Below are positions 18,432 to 24,662 of a stretch of 38,220 nt of DNA, one piece after another. The notes under the pieces are model-generated. The model worked only from the letters and a program-made list of their open reading frames with translations. It was not told where the DNA came from and made no database searches. Origin of the DNA: Xanthomonas translucens pv. translucens DSM 18974 (lineage in GTDB: Bacteria; Pseudomonadota; Gammaproteobacteria; Xanthomonadales; Xanthomonadaceae); assembly GCF_000331775.1 (NCBI RefSeq), contig NZ_CAPJ01000354.1, forward strand, positions 1 to 38,220, in the 5' to 3' direction. The position numbers and the translations under genes were made by a program. The first letter of the stretch is position 1. Each line of letters begins with the position of its first letter.

Positions 18432-19285
18432 TCATCACGCGCGCCGTGCGTCACGATCGCTTCGAAGTAGTACCTAGCCATCTCATCAGAGACAAACGCT
18501 TATCTCTCCTCGCTCGAGGGGTGGCAATCCGACTGTTGACCAATGTCGATGGGTACAGGATGACCGCGGACGATCTTGCTGCCGATTCTCCGAGTGAGGG
18601 GCGCCACAGGATCTTGGGGGCGCTCAGGGAGTTGCGGGAGGTCGGGTACCTCGTCCAAGAAAAAAAGCAGGACAGCCGGGGTAGGTGGTCTACGACCACC
18701 ACGATCTATGACTCGCCGCACTTGCACCAGTCGCCGCTCCCTGCGCCGCCGCAATCCCCATGCTCCAATCAACCGGAGTGCGGAAATCGCACTCCGGTCA
18801 CCGAGATGCGTTCACCAGAAGCCGGTCAGCCGACATCCGGTAGTCCGACTTTAAAGAGCACTAATACGAACGCTAATACGACCACTACTACTACCAACCA
18901 CTGCTTGATCTGGCCTGACTCGCTTGGAATGCGCGAAGTAGTAGTAGTGGAAAGGGAATTTGAAAAGCGCGGCTTGCCTGGCGAACTGCGGCAAGAGGTG
19001 CTTGATGAGTTCACCGGCAAGATGGCGAGTCCCATCCCGCCTAAGCAGCCAATCAGTTGGCTTCTCCGCGTGATTGAGCGTGCTGCCAATGACCAATTCA
19101 CGTCGGATGCTGGCCGTGCGGTTGCGAAAGAGCGGAGTCGGCGTTCAAGAGAAGCTTCCGAGCTGCAACTGAGGGTGGTCGAGACGGCGCGACAGGAGGC
19201 TCTGAAGGCGGACCCCGATGAGCAGCTTCGTCGCAGAGCGGTGTCGGCGGCGGCGGCCGCGCTCGTTTATGGGGCTGGACGCTGA
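18428..19285 (+). CDS. Putative replication initiator with N-terminal winged helix
   Basis: The 285-residue product has an N-terminal winged helix (about 1-90: FEVVPSHLIRDKRLSLLARGVAIRLLTNVDGYRMTADDLA, then RILGALRELREVGYLVQEKKQDSRGRW) of the kind found in RepA/phage O-type initiators and island helix-turn-helix proteins. A Pro/Ser/Thr/Asn-rich linker (about 95-160) follows, then a helical C-terminal domain. The DNA encoding the linker contains a perfect 11-bp hairpin, two 12-bp direct repeats and a 13-bp inverted repeat, which suggests the origin lies inside the gene, as in lambda O. It overlaps the regulator upstream by 4 bases. The replication role is inferred from fold and context; a transcription regulator is the alternative. 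Confidence 0.6.
   Translation: MIITRAVRHDRFEVVPSHLIRDKRLSLLARGVAIRLLTNVDGYRMTADDLAADSPSEGRHRILGALRELREVGYLVQEKKQDSRGRWSTTTTIYDSPHLHQSPLPAPPQSPCSNQPECGNRTPVTEMRSPEAGQPTSGSPTLKSTNTNANTTTTTTNHCLIWPDSLGMREVVVVEREFEKRGLPGELRQEVLDEFTGKMASPIPPKQPISWLLRVIERAANDQFTSDAGRAVAKERSRRSREASELQLRVVETARQEALKADPDEQLRRRAVSAAAAALVYGAGR
18772..18950 (+). repeat. Repeat cluster inside the rep gene, candidate replication origin
   Basis: Within 180 bases there are three structures: an 11-bp perfect inverted repeat with a 5-base spacer (18772-18782 with 18788-18798); two adjacent 12-base repeats sharing CTAATACGA (18861-18872, 18873-18884); and a 13-bp perfect inverted repeat, CCACTACTACTAC with GTAGTAGTAGTGG (18882-18894 with 18938-18950). 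The cluster falls in the low-complexity linker of the protein, where the DNA is free to keep such structure. Confidence 0.45.
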
Positions 19286-19328
19286 AGAAGAGCGGTCAGC
19301 AGGGCGCGGGGACGTGCGCGGGCGTCTA

Positions 19329-19558
19329 AGCGCCACGGTCGCGCTTGGCCGAAAGGCCAAAGTCGCCCTTTGGCGTGCCCGTGGCGCTGGCTGGGAGGAC
19401 GCCGCAGCCTCCCTGCAGGTTGCCTTTTTAAGACCACCAAATAGCTCCCATTCGACGTCGGTAGATTTTGGTTTGCCGTTGCTCCTGGTGACATCTACGA
19501 GGTCACCAGCCCCGCAGGGCGAACGAGGAGGTTGTAGGGCGTAGCCCGTACAACCTCC
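19329..19558. other. Multi-hairpin region before the relaxase, candidate oriT
   Basis: Three consecutive structures occupy the gap between rep and the relaxase. First, a perfect 10-bp outer stem (19329-19338 with 19379-19388) encloses two mutually exclusive hairpins (19345-19350/19355-19360 and 19356-19362/19368-19374). Second, an 8-bp stem, CTGGTGAC/GTCACCAG, lies at 19485-19492 with 19502-19509. Third, a 10-bp stem, GGAGGTTGTA/TACAACCTCC (19527-19536 with 19549-19558), has a nested GGGC/GCCC stem. The last ends 49 bases before the relaxase start, the usual place for oriT in MOBV elements. A weak open frame (19269-19544) crosses the region but looks non-coding. Confidence 0.5.
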
Positions 19559-19607
19559 GTAGTGAGTACAGGCCGCCTGCGGGCTGCGCCCTTGATCTTG
19601 GCCTTAC

Positions 19608-21014
19608 GTGGATCCCAACGTGCCTAACCATCCCGTCATCATTCGTGTTAAGAAGCTGGCCACGCTTGCACAGGTTGCCGCGTCGGGCTCCCACACCTGG
19701 CGCGAGCGCCCCACCCACAATGCCGACCCAGCTCGCACACCCGACAACCAGGATCTGCGTCCGGTCACCAGTTCGGCTGCCCTCCGTTCGGCGGTCGAGC
19801 AACGACTGGCTACCGTCACCGAGAAGACGGCCGCCAAACCGGTTCGGTGCATCGAGTACCTAGTTACTGCGAACCATCATGCCTTTCGCGAGAACGGCGG
19901 CATGGTAGACAGTGCCGCCTACTTCCGCGACGCCATGGAGTGGGTCGAGCGGAAGCATGGCGCGGCCAACATCGTGGCCGCCAACATCCAGCTAGACGAG
20001 CTCACTCCCCACTTGGTGGTCTACGTTGTGCCCTTGGTCGAGGTCGAGGCCAAAACCCGAAATCGAGTGGTGATCGCCGGCACCAATCCCGACGGCAGCA
20101 AGCGGCGGGAGACGCGCATCGAGCAGCGGGCTGCCGGCGTGCGCCTGTCGGCCTCGCACTATCTGGACGGCCGAGCCAAGCTGTCCAAGTTGCAGACCGA
20201 CTTCGCTGCCCAGGTTGGCAAGCGTCATGGCTTGGTCCGTGGCGTCGAGGGCAGCAGGGCAAAGCACACTACCGTGCGTGAGTTCTACGCCGGCCTGGAA
20301 GCTGTCGGACGGCCTTTGGAAGCTATCCCGGCGAGCGCTCTGGAACCGCGTGTTGTCGAGGAAGGCGGCTTCCTGAGGAGGGCGGTGGTCGAGACGCCGG
20401 AGGAGGTCGCCGAGCGCCTCACCGCTGGAATGCGGAAGCTATACGCCCCAACCGTCGCGGCTGCCGGCGGCACCGGGGTCGAACGCAAGAAGCGCTTAGG
20501 GGCTGAGGCCACGGCCAAGGCCAAGGCTGATCAAATCGCCCGGATCGCGCCGCTGGTCGCGGTGGTAAGGGATCTTCCGCCGATGGAGTTCGCCCAGCTG
20601 GTCGAGCACGCTCAGGGGCTACAGCGCACCGCTCAGCTCGCGGCAGAGGCCGCGCGGCGCGCGGCAGAGTTAGGCCGGCTGCTAGCCAGGAGCGCTGCCT
20701 CGGCCGCCGGACGCTATGCACGGGCTGCCATTGAAGCGATCAAAGCGGTCGGCGACCACGCCCGCGTTGCGTGGGATGGCGTTGATGCGCAGTGGCGCGA
20801 GGCAGCAAAGGCTGGCCGCGACGGGGCGGCTCTGAGCGAGGTCACGGTGGTGCAAACTATTTTGGAGCACTCCCCTCACCAAGCAGCTATCCAGGCCAAT
20901 ATGTGGCCAGAGGAGCGTGCCGCACTGCTGGCCAAGGCCAGGGAGAGCGATAGGGCCCTAGGTCGTCCCGAGTTGGGGGATCCGCTGCCGCGTGGGCCAT
21001 CGCTGAACCTTTGA
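19608..21014 (+). CDS. MOBV (Mob/Pre) family relaxase
   Basis: The 468-residue product matches the Mob_Pre family. The start HPVIIRVKKL leads into SHTWRERPTHNADPARTPDN, where His29 corresponds to the nucleophile region of MobM-type relaxases. NIVAANIQLDELTPHLVVYVVPL (121-143) is motif III. The C-terminal half is Ala/Arg-rich and helical. The family nicks oriT and stays bound to the 5' end during mobilization. Motif III is unusual: in the HxDExTPHxH pattern the first His is Gln128 and the last is Val137, while Asp130, Glu131 and His135 remain. The GTG start at 19608 fits the family N-terminus exactly. No mating-pair genes are nearby within the island. Confidence 0.85.
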   Translation: MDPNVPNHPVIIRVKKLATLAQVAASGSHTWRERPTHNADPARTPDNQDLRPVTSSAALRSAVEQRLATVTEKTAAKPVRCIEYLVTANHHAFRENGGMVDSAAYFRDAMEWVERKHGAANIVAANIQLDELTPHLVVYVVPLVEVEAKTRNRVVIAGTNPDGSKRRETRIEQRAAGVRLSASHYLDGRAKLSKLQTDFAAQVGKRHGLVRGVEGSRAKHTTVREFYAGLEAVGRPLEAIPASALEPRVVEEGGFLRRAVVETPEEVAERLTAGMRKLYAPTVAAAGGTGVERKKRLGAEATAKAKADQIARIAPLVAVVRDLPPMEFAQLVEHAQGLQRTAQLAAEAARRAAELGRLLARSAASAAGRYARAAIEAIKAVGDHARVAWDGVDAQWREAAKAGRDGAALSEVTVVQTILEHSPHQAAIQANMWPEERAALLAKARESDRALGRPELGDPLPRGPSLNL

Positions 21015-21045
21015 GGTCAATGTGGCCTCCTTCACAATTTTAAAA

Positions 21046-21101
21046 ATAACAATGAAAATACTATTGAAAGACGGTGTTTTTTGTATCAATATCATTGTTA
21101 T
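21046..21101. promoter_or_regulatory. AT-rich region with a perfect inverted repeat
   Basis: ATAACAATGA (21046-21055) and TCATTGTTAT (21092-21101) form a perfect 10-bp inverted repeat with a 36-base spacer in the most AT-rich stretch of the island, directly before the gene at 21127. It could be an operator or promoter region. Confidence 0.45.
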
Positions 21102-21126
21102 GTGATGAGCGGGCAGAGCTAAGGCT

Positions 21127-21555
21127 ATGTCGTATTCAGAGTACATTCGCGGCGTTCAAAACGAGCGCTTTGCCAATCAGCTCCAGATCCAGCGGCTTTC
21201 CCGGAGCGTTGACGAGTGGGCTGCATACGCCCGGAGGAAAGAAGCCGAGGTGGTCCGTCTGCTGGGCAAACTGAGCCAGCTGAGGGCCGAAAATATTTTG
21301 CTCGCCAACGCTCAACAGGATGGCCTTGTCCGGCTGGCGACAATGGCTGACAAGTTGACTGCCTCAGAAGATGCACTGATTGATGCGAGGGAATGTGCCG
21401 CCGAGCGTGTCCGGGCTTTTGAGGTCGGACTGGATCATCTGAAAGATGAATACGACTGGATGGCAAGTGTGGCGATGGACCCTTTGAACCGAGGGACTGA
21501 AGGTGAGTCTGGCCAGCGATCGGCGGCTTGTATTCACGGATCAAAGCGTGATTGA
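21127..21555 (+). CDS. Hypothetical coiled-coil protein
   Basis: The 142-residue product belongs to no family I recognise. Residues about 10-125 are strongly helical with heptad-like spacing (ERFANQLQIQRLSRSVDEWAAYARRKEAEVVRLLGKLSQLRAENILLA and then TASEDALIDARECAAERVRAFEVGLDHL), so a coiled coil is likely. There is no signal peptide or membrane segment. AAGG precedes the ATG by 3 bases. It lies between the relaxase and the HExxH gene, all in the same direction, and is probably transcribed from the AT-rich region just upstream. A role as a relaxase accessory protein is possible but unsupported. Confidence 0.6.
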   Translation: MSYSEYIRGVQNERFANQLQIQRLSRSVDEWAAYARRKEAEVVRLLGKLSQLRAENILLANAQQDGLVRLATMADKLTASEDALIDARECAAERVRAFEVGLDHLKDEYDWMASVAMDPLNRGTEGESGQRSAACIHGSKRD

Positions 21556-21579
21556 GGATCACGCCATTGGGTTGCGCCT

Positions 21580-22206
21580 GTGAGCCTGGAGAACAGCAGG
21601 TGGCGGATGTTTACCGACCAGGACGTGGTCGAGGCCATTCCGATTTGGCGAAGGCCAGTGCCTCGGTTCGAGGATTTTTTCTCTAACGAGGAATTGGGCC
21701 GCCTGGGCCTGGAAGAAGCGGTGCCTCAGCTAGCTTGGTCCGATGCATTGGAGCTCGCTGACGGACCTGTTGATAGGGGCGCTGAAGCGCTGGCATGGGT
21801 AAACCGGCACGACCGTAGTCGGATAACACTGAATCCCTACAAGCTTCAAAAGCTTTCGGTCGACAGCTGGCGCCGAGTCTTACTTCACGAGTTGAGCCAC
21901 GTTGCCAACCCGAGCGACCATCAGAAAGACCCGAGTGGCCACGGCTTCACTTTCGGGGTGGTCCTAGCTTCGTGCCAAGTGAGAGTTGGCCTCCCACTGC
22001 GGTTGCGTCCCTACGACGTATCGGATCTTCCTGCTGCCGACAGGATTGTGATGGTCCGCCGTGCCGAGCAGCTGGGGCAGCGGTTCGGTTCCAGCTCGGT
22101 GGATCTCTTCGAGGTCCCTCGATTAACGGACCAGATAGAGCTTGCTGCGGAGAAGCGCGGATGGGACTACGCGATGCGTCCACCAAAGCGTTTTTGGCTC
22201 TTTTGA
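21580..22206 (+). CDS. Putative SprT-like zinc metalloprotease
   Basis: The 208-residue product carries HELSH (103-107) followed by SGHGFTF (119-125). The HExxH plus downstream HGxxF arrangement is that of SprT/Spartan-type zinc proteases, in which the third His is the last metal ligand. The sequence around it (SWRRVLLHELSHVANP) is a typical amphipathic active-site helix. No other domain is recognisable. The start is uncertain: GTG 21580 opens the frame, and ATG 21607 has a GGTGG-like site close by. It is soluble with no signal. Known SprT-like proteins act on DNA-bound proteins. Here the target is unknown, and a role in handling the relaxase adduct or in defence is only speculation. Confidence 0.65.
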   Translation: MSLENSRWRMFTDQDVVEAIPIWRRPVPRFEDFFSNEELGRLGLEEAVPQLAWSDALELADGPVDRGAEALAWVNRHDRSRITLNPYKLQKLSVDSWRRVLLHELSHVANPSDHQKDPSGHGFTFGVVLASCQVRVGLPLRLRPYDVSDLPAADRIVMVRRAEQLGQRFGSSSVDLFEVPRLTDQIELAAEKRGWDYAMRPPKRFWLF

Positions 22207-22261
22207 GTGGTGCTAACAGAGGCGACAAGAGATCATGCAGTACCGATGAAAAGGCTATCCA

Positions 22262-22477
22262 ATGGATCCTAAAAAGACCTCAAACAAAGATGAAGCTCCC
22301 CCTGCAGCTGGCGACCAGCCGCGCCGCGGCGTGATGCGAGGGAGGCGTGAACAGATCACGCATACGCTGCCGCCTGAGTTGTTGGCCAAGATCGATCGCC
22401 GCTCTGGCGAGCTTGGCATCCCGCGTGCGGCCTACATCAACCTAGCCCTTTCCAAGGCTTTGGAGAACGGGATCTAG
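22262..22477 (+). CDS. Small ribbon-helix-helix-type DNA-binding protein
   Basis: The 71-residue product has a charged, flexible start (MDPKKTSNKDEAPPAAG) and a C-terminal segment, ITHTLPPELLAKIDRRSGELGIPRAAYINLALSKALENGI. This has the strand-helix-helix pattern of CopG/Arc-type regulators (beta strand ITHTLP, helix ELLAKIDRRSGELG, helix RAAYINLALSKALE). Such proteins are common as plasmid copy control, antitoxin or relaxosome accessory factors. An AAAGG site precedes the ATG. No toxin-like gene directly follows, so an auto-regulator or relaxosome role is as likely as an antitoxin. Confidence 0.7.
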   Translation: MDPKKTSNKDEAPPAAGDQPRRGVMRGRREQITHTLPPELLAKIDRRSGELGIPRAAYINLALSKALENGI

Positions 22478-22564
22478 CCCGCTTTCGCGCCTATGGCGCA
22501 TCAGTGGCGACGCCGGGTTGCACCCCGGCGCCGCCTGCACAAGCCGTCCAACAAGGAGACGACA

Positions 22565-22855
22565 ATGAGCGAGAAAAAGGGTATCACCCGCCTCACCGAC
22601 TACACCCAGCCCGATGCCTACGATGACCTGATCATCCAGGTTTGCGACGCTCTGCAGGCCATCGTGGTAAAGCTGCAATTGCGTGCTGAGTCAGCATTGA
22701 ACGCTGTTCGGTCGGGAGTGCTGGGCATTGAGCCGCGCCGCGCCTATGACTACCTGCTTGGGGTGTTTCATGCCTTGGTAGGGCAGGGGCAAATCGATGA
22801 CGAGAGCTGGTGGGAGATTGATGCCCAGCTGGACCGCCTCGACATCGCGGCTTGA
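22565..22855 (+). CDS. Hypothetical protein, 96 residues
   Basis: I do not recognise the family. The product is acidic and mainly helical (DAYDDLIIQVCDALQAIVVKLQLRAESALNAV, AYDYLLGVFHALVGQGQIDDESWWEIDAQLDRLDIA), soluble and without motifs. The start is well supported: ATG 22565 has AAGGAG 7 bases upstream, whereas the longer frame has none. It lies in the same direction as the ribbon-helix-helix gene, 87 bases behind it. A 17-bp palindrome begins 6 bases after its stop and may end its transcript. Confidence 0.65.
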   Translation: MSEKKGITRLTDYTQPDAYDDLIIQVCDALQAIVVKLQLRAESALNAVRSGVLGIEPRRAYDYLLGVFHALVGQGQIDDESWWEIDAQLDRLDIAA

Positions 22856-22861
22856 CCGCCT

Positions 22862-22878
22862 GCCCCAAAACTTGGGGC
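22862..22878. repeat. 17-bp palindrome, left of the tRNA-like gene
   Basis: GCCCCAAAACTTGGGGC differs at only two central bases from GCCCCAAATTTTGGGGC at 23104-23120. It has no T run, so it is a poor terminator. Confidence 0.6.
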
Positions 22879-22953
22879 TGTAGATTGAGCATGGCTGTGC
22901 TACGGTACTGCCATGCGTTTTCCTTGCTGCCATCGACTTCTTGCCCGAATACC

Positions 22954-22979
22954 GGCGTGATCGCCCGATCGATCACGCC
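22954..22979 (+). repeat. Perfect hairpin overlapping the 5' end of the tRNA-like gene
   Basis: GGCGTGATCG (22954-22963) pairs perfectly with CGATCACGCC (22970-22979) around a 6-base loop. The 3' arm includes the first three bases of the acceptor stem, so in a primary transcript this hairpin would compete with the cloverleaf. Confidence 0.7.
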
Positions 22980-23069
22980 CCTGTAGCTCAATGGGTAGAG
23001 CAGCGGATTTATATCCCGTAAGCGCCAGATAAGCGGCTAGTGCCGGTTCGAGCCCGGCCAGGGGCACCA
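22977..23069 (+). tRNA. Unusual class II tRNA with a UAU anticodon in best fold
   Basis: The 93-base gene folds with a perfect acceptor GCCCCTG/CAGGGGC, U8-A9, D-arm GCTC/GAGC with GG in the loop, T-arm GCCGG-TTCGAGC-CCGGC, discriminator A and an encoded CCA. The anticodon arm is GCGGA-TTTATAT-CCCGT: T33 and A37 are in place, the anticodon reads TAT, position 31/39 is an A-C mismatch and 27/43 is G-T. The variable region is 22 bases (23020-23041), as in Leu, Ser or Tyr tRNAs, not in Ile. So the anticodon says Ile (AUA) while the body says class II. A73 would fit Leu or Tyr identity. It may be a functional odd tRNA, a decayed phage tRNA or a mimic. The identity is uncertain; the tRNA fold is not. 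Confidence 0.75.
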
Positions 23070-23103
23070 CTCCCTTAGGCGTCCTCTCGACGCCAACTGT
23101 ATG

Positions 23104-23120
23104 GCCCCAAATTTTGGGGC
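23104..23120. repeat. 17-bp palindrome, right of the tRNA-like gene
   Basis: GCCCCAAATTTTGGGGC is the near twin of 22862-22878 and lies 11 bases before the next start codon. The pair brackets a 259-base segment holding the tRNA-like gene. Confidence 0.6.
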
Positions 23121-23131
23121 GAAGAGCTGCT

Positions 23132-23467
23132 ATGAACACGAACTCGGAAGGGCCACGCCCGTTGCCGGGTATGGACGACCGTGAGCAAATGGTCTGGTCT
23201 GTTGTGTACTCGCGCTATCTGGATGATCCAGGCCTCGCCGTCATGACAGCCAATCAAGCGGTCGTTGGCCTTAGAACGCAAGTTTTGGATGGCCCACCAG
23301 AAGATGTCTGGGTGGAACCAAGCCGGAAGGGTATGCGGATTTCCTTCGAAAATTGGAAGGTCTGGTACCCGATCAGCTTCGAGCTCCAGTACAACAAAGC
23401 GCCTTCAACGGAGCAGATCGTCGCCGACTTCGTAGCATTTGAGCGCGGCCGTTCCGACTTCTGGTGA
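23132..23467 (+). CDS. Hypothetical protein coupled to an exonuclease gene
   Basis: The 111-residue product is unfamiliar. It looks like a small globular alpha/beta protein rich in aromatic residues (QMVWSVVYSRYLDDPG, ISFENWKVWYPISFELQYNKAPSTEQIVADFVAFERG). It has no signal or membrane segment. ATG 23132 is preferred; a TTG 18 bases earlier lies inside the palindrome. The stop overlaps the exonuclease start in GTGA, so the two proteins are probably made together and may work together. The palindrome just upstream could act as an operator or translation-control hairpin. Confidence 0.6.
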   Translation: MNTNSEGPRPLPGMDDREQMVWSVVYSRYLDDPGLAVMTANQAVVGLRTQVLDGPPEDVWVEPSRKGMRISFENWKVWYPISFELQYNKAPSTEQIVADFVAFERGRSDFW

Positions 23468-24003
23468 GATTCTTCCTCGATACAGAGTGGGCCGACCCTA
23501 TGGGGTCTGAGCTGGTCAGCATCGGCCTGGTGAGCGAGGACGGGGTGCATCGCTTCTATGCCGAGCGGGCGCCGCTACCGGCCACGCCAACCGATTTTGT
23601 GCGGCATGTGGTCTACCCGCTCCTGCAGGGCGGCCTGTCCTCGATGGCCATGACCACCGGCCTGCGTGCTTTTCTGGGCGCCGACCAGGCACCGCTGGTG
23701 CTGGCTGACTATGCCCATGACTTGGTGCTGCTGCGCTACGTGCTGGCCGGCTTCGACATGCCCGATGACCTGGCGCAAGCGTGCGGCCCAATCCCCCAGG
23801 TGCAAGGTCTGCTGATCGACGGTGGCCAAATCGATCGAAAGGTCGAGTGGCTATTCGAGAGCCGTCCAGTGCTCCGGGCGCGCTGGCATCATGCGTTGAA
23901 CGACGCCGAGACGCTGCGTCTGGCTTGGGAGCTGTGTAGGGCAGAGGAGCAGCCTGCAGACAGGCGGGGCACCCGAGCGCCAACCAAGCCATTTGCGGGG
24001 TAG
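23464..24003 (+). CDS. DEDDh 3'-5' exonuclease (exoribonuclease-like)
   Basis: The 179-residue product is a compact RNase-H-fold exonuclease. Motif I is FFLDTEWAD (Asp6, Glu8), motif II is ADYAHDLVLL (Asp82 or Asp86) and motif III is HHALNDAETL (His142, Asp147), the HxxxxD of the DEDDh class. It resembles the small stand-alone Rv2179c/T4-dexA-like 3'-5' exoribonuclease family more than DnaQ. It would trim RNA or DNA 3' ends with two metal ions. The GTG start overlaps the preceding stop. Presence beside a strange tRNA gene raises the idea of tRNA or RNA processing, but this rests on position only. Confidence 0.75.
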   Translation: MRFFLDTEWADPMGSELVSIGLVSEDGVHRFYAERAPLPATPTDFVRHVVYPLLQGGLSSMAMTTGLRAFLGADQAPLVLADYAHDLVLLRYVLAGFDMPDDLAQACGPIPQVQGLLIDGGQIDRKVEWLFESRPVLRARWHHALNDAETLRLAWELCRAEEQPADRRGTRAPTKPFAG

Positions 24004-24074
24004 GTTGACCCATTGGAAGGGCTGACAGCGAAGGGATAATGTAGCTATCGGCCAGCACTCGATGGCCACAAGGA

Positions 24075-24629
24075 ATGGCATTGAGAACGGAGTACTTCCC
24101 TCAGCTAGTGGTCAGCGGTCAGAGGGTCGACCTGTCGCACCTAGATCCGCTGACGATCACCTTTGAGAGCGAGAAGGTGGGCAAGGCCTTGAGGGTCGCT
24201 GTCACCTTCACCAATCACTGCTTCAGCGCTTCGTATGGAGAGATCCCGCACCCGGCCGGCGATACGGTGATTTGGGACGGGAAGAAGATGCGGACCTTCT
24301 GCCCGACGCGCTATCGGCTCTCTAAGGAGTTGCCGGATCTAATCCGCGCGATGCCTGAGAAAAAAGTGATCCTCGCTGCGCATGAAACGACTTGGGTCCA
24401 CACCCTAACAATCAAGGACCCGAGCGGGCCGTACCACTTATTTCTGACGATCAAGCGCAGTGCCAAGGAAAAGCGCACTTGGCAGGATGTCGATGTGATC
24501 GTGGAAAGTGCGTATCAGGAGACGCGCAACGCACCGACCACCACGGGCAGCTGGCGGCCATTCGTGCTCGTGTGCGGTGAGGCCTACCTGGCCAATCCTC
24601 AGAAGCCCAACAAGCGGCGCAGACGGTAA
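24075..24629 (+). CDS. Hypothetical protein, 184 residues
   Basis: I do not recognise this family. The middle looks like a beta-rich domain with conserved-type Cys and Trp residues (TFTNHCFSASYGEIPH, VIWDGKKMRTFCPTRYRLSKELPDLIRAM, TWVHTLTIKDPSGPYHLFLTIKRS). It ends with a very basic tail (KPNKRRRR), so nucleic-acid binding is possible. The start is doubtful: AAGGA lies directly against ATG 24075 with no spacing, but gives a 6-base spacing to the in-frame TTG at 24081. A strong terminator follows the stop by 9 bases, so this is the last gene of the cargo transcript. Confidence 0.65.
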   Translation: MALRTEYFPQLVVSGQRVDLSHLDPLTITFESEKVGKALRVAVTFTNHCFSASYGEIPHPAGDTVIWDGKKMRTFCPTRYRLSKELPDLIRAMPEKKVILAAHETTWVHTLTIKDPSGPYHLFLTIKRSAKEKRTWQDVDVIVESAYQETRNAPTTTGSWRPFVLVCGEAYLANPQKPNKRRRR

Positions 24630-24638
24630 TGGGCAAAG

Positions 24639-24662
24639 AAAAGGGCGCCGAAGCGCCCTTTT
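24639..24662 (+). terminator. Terminator ending the cargo operon
   Basis: A 10-bp perfect stem, AAAAGGGCGC (24639-24648) with GCGCCCTTTT (24653-24662), closes a CGAA tetraloop. It is symmetric and can act both ways. Confidence 0.9.

Noticed and set aside
19269..19544. Possible 91-residue gene after rep
   Set aside because: The second half has non-protein-like composition and the whole frame crosses the nested hairpins, so the structured DNA reading is better supported.
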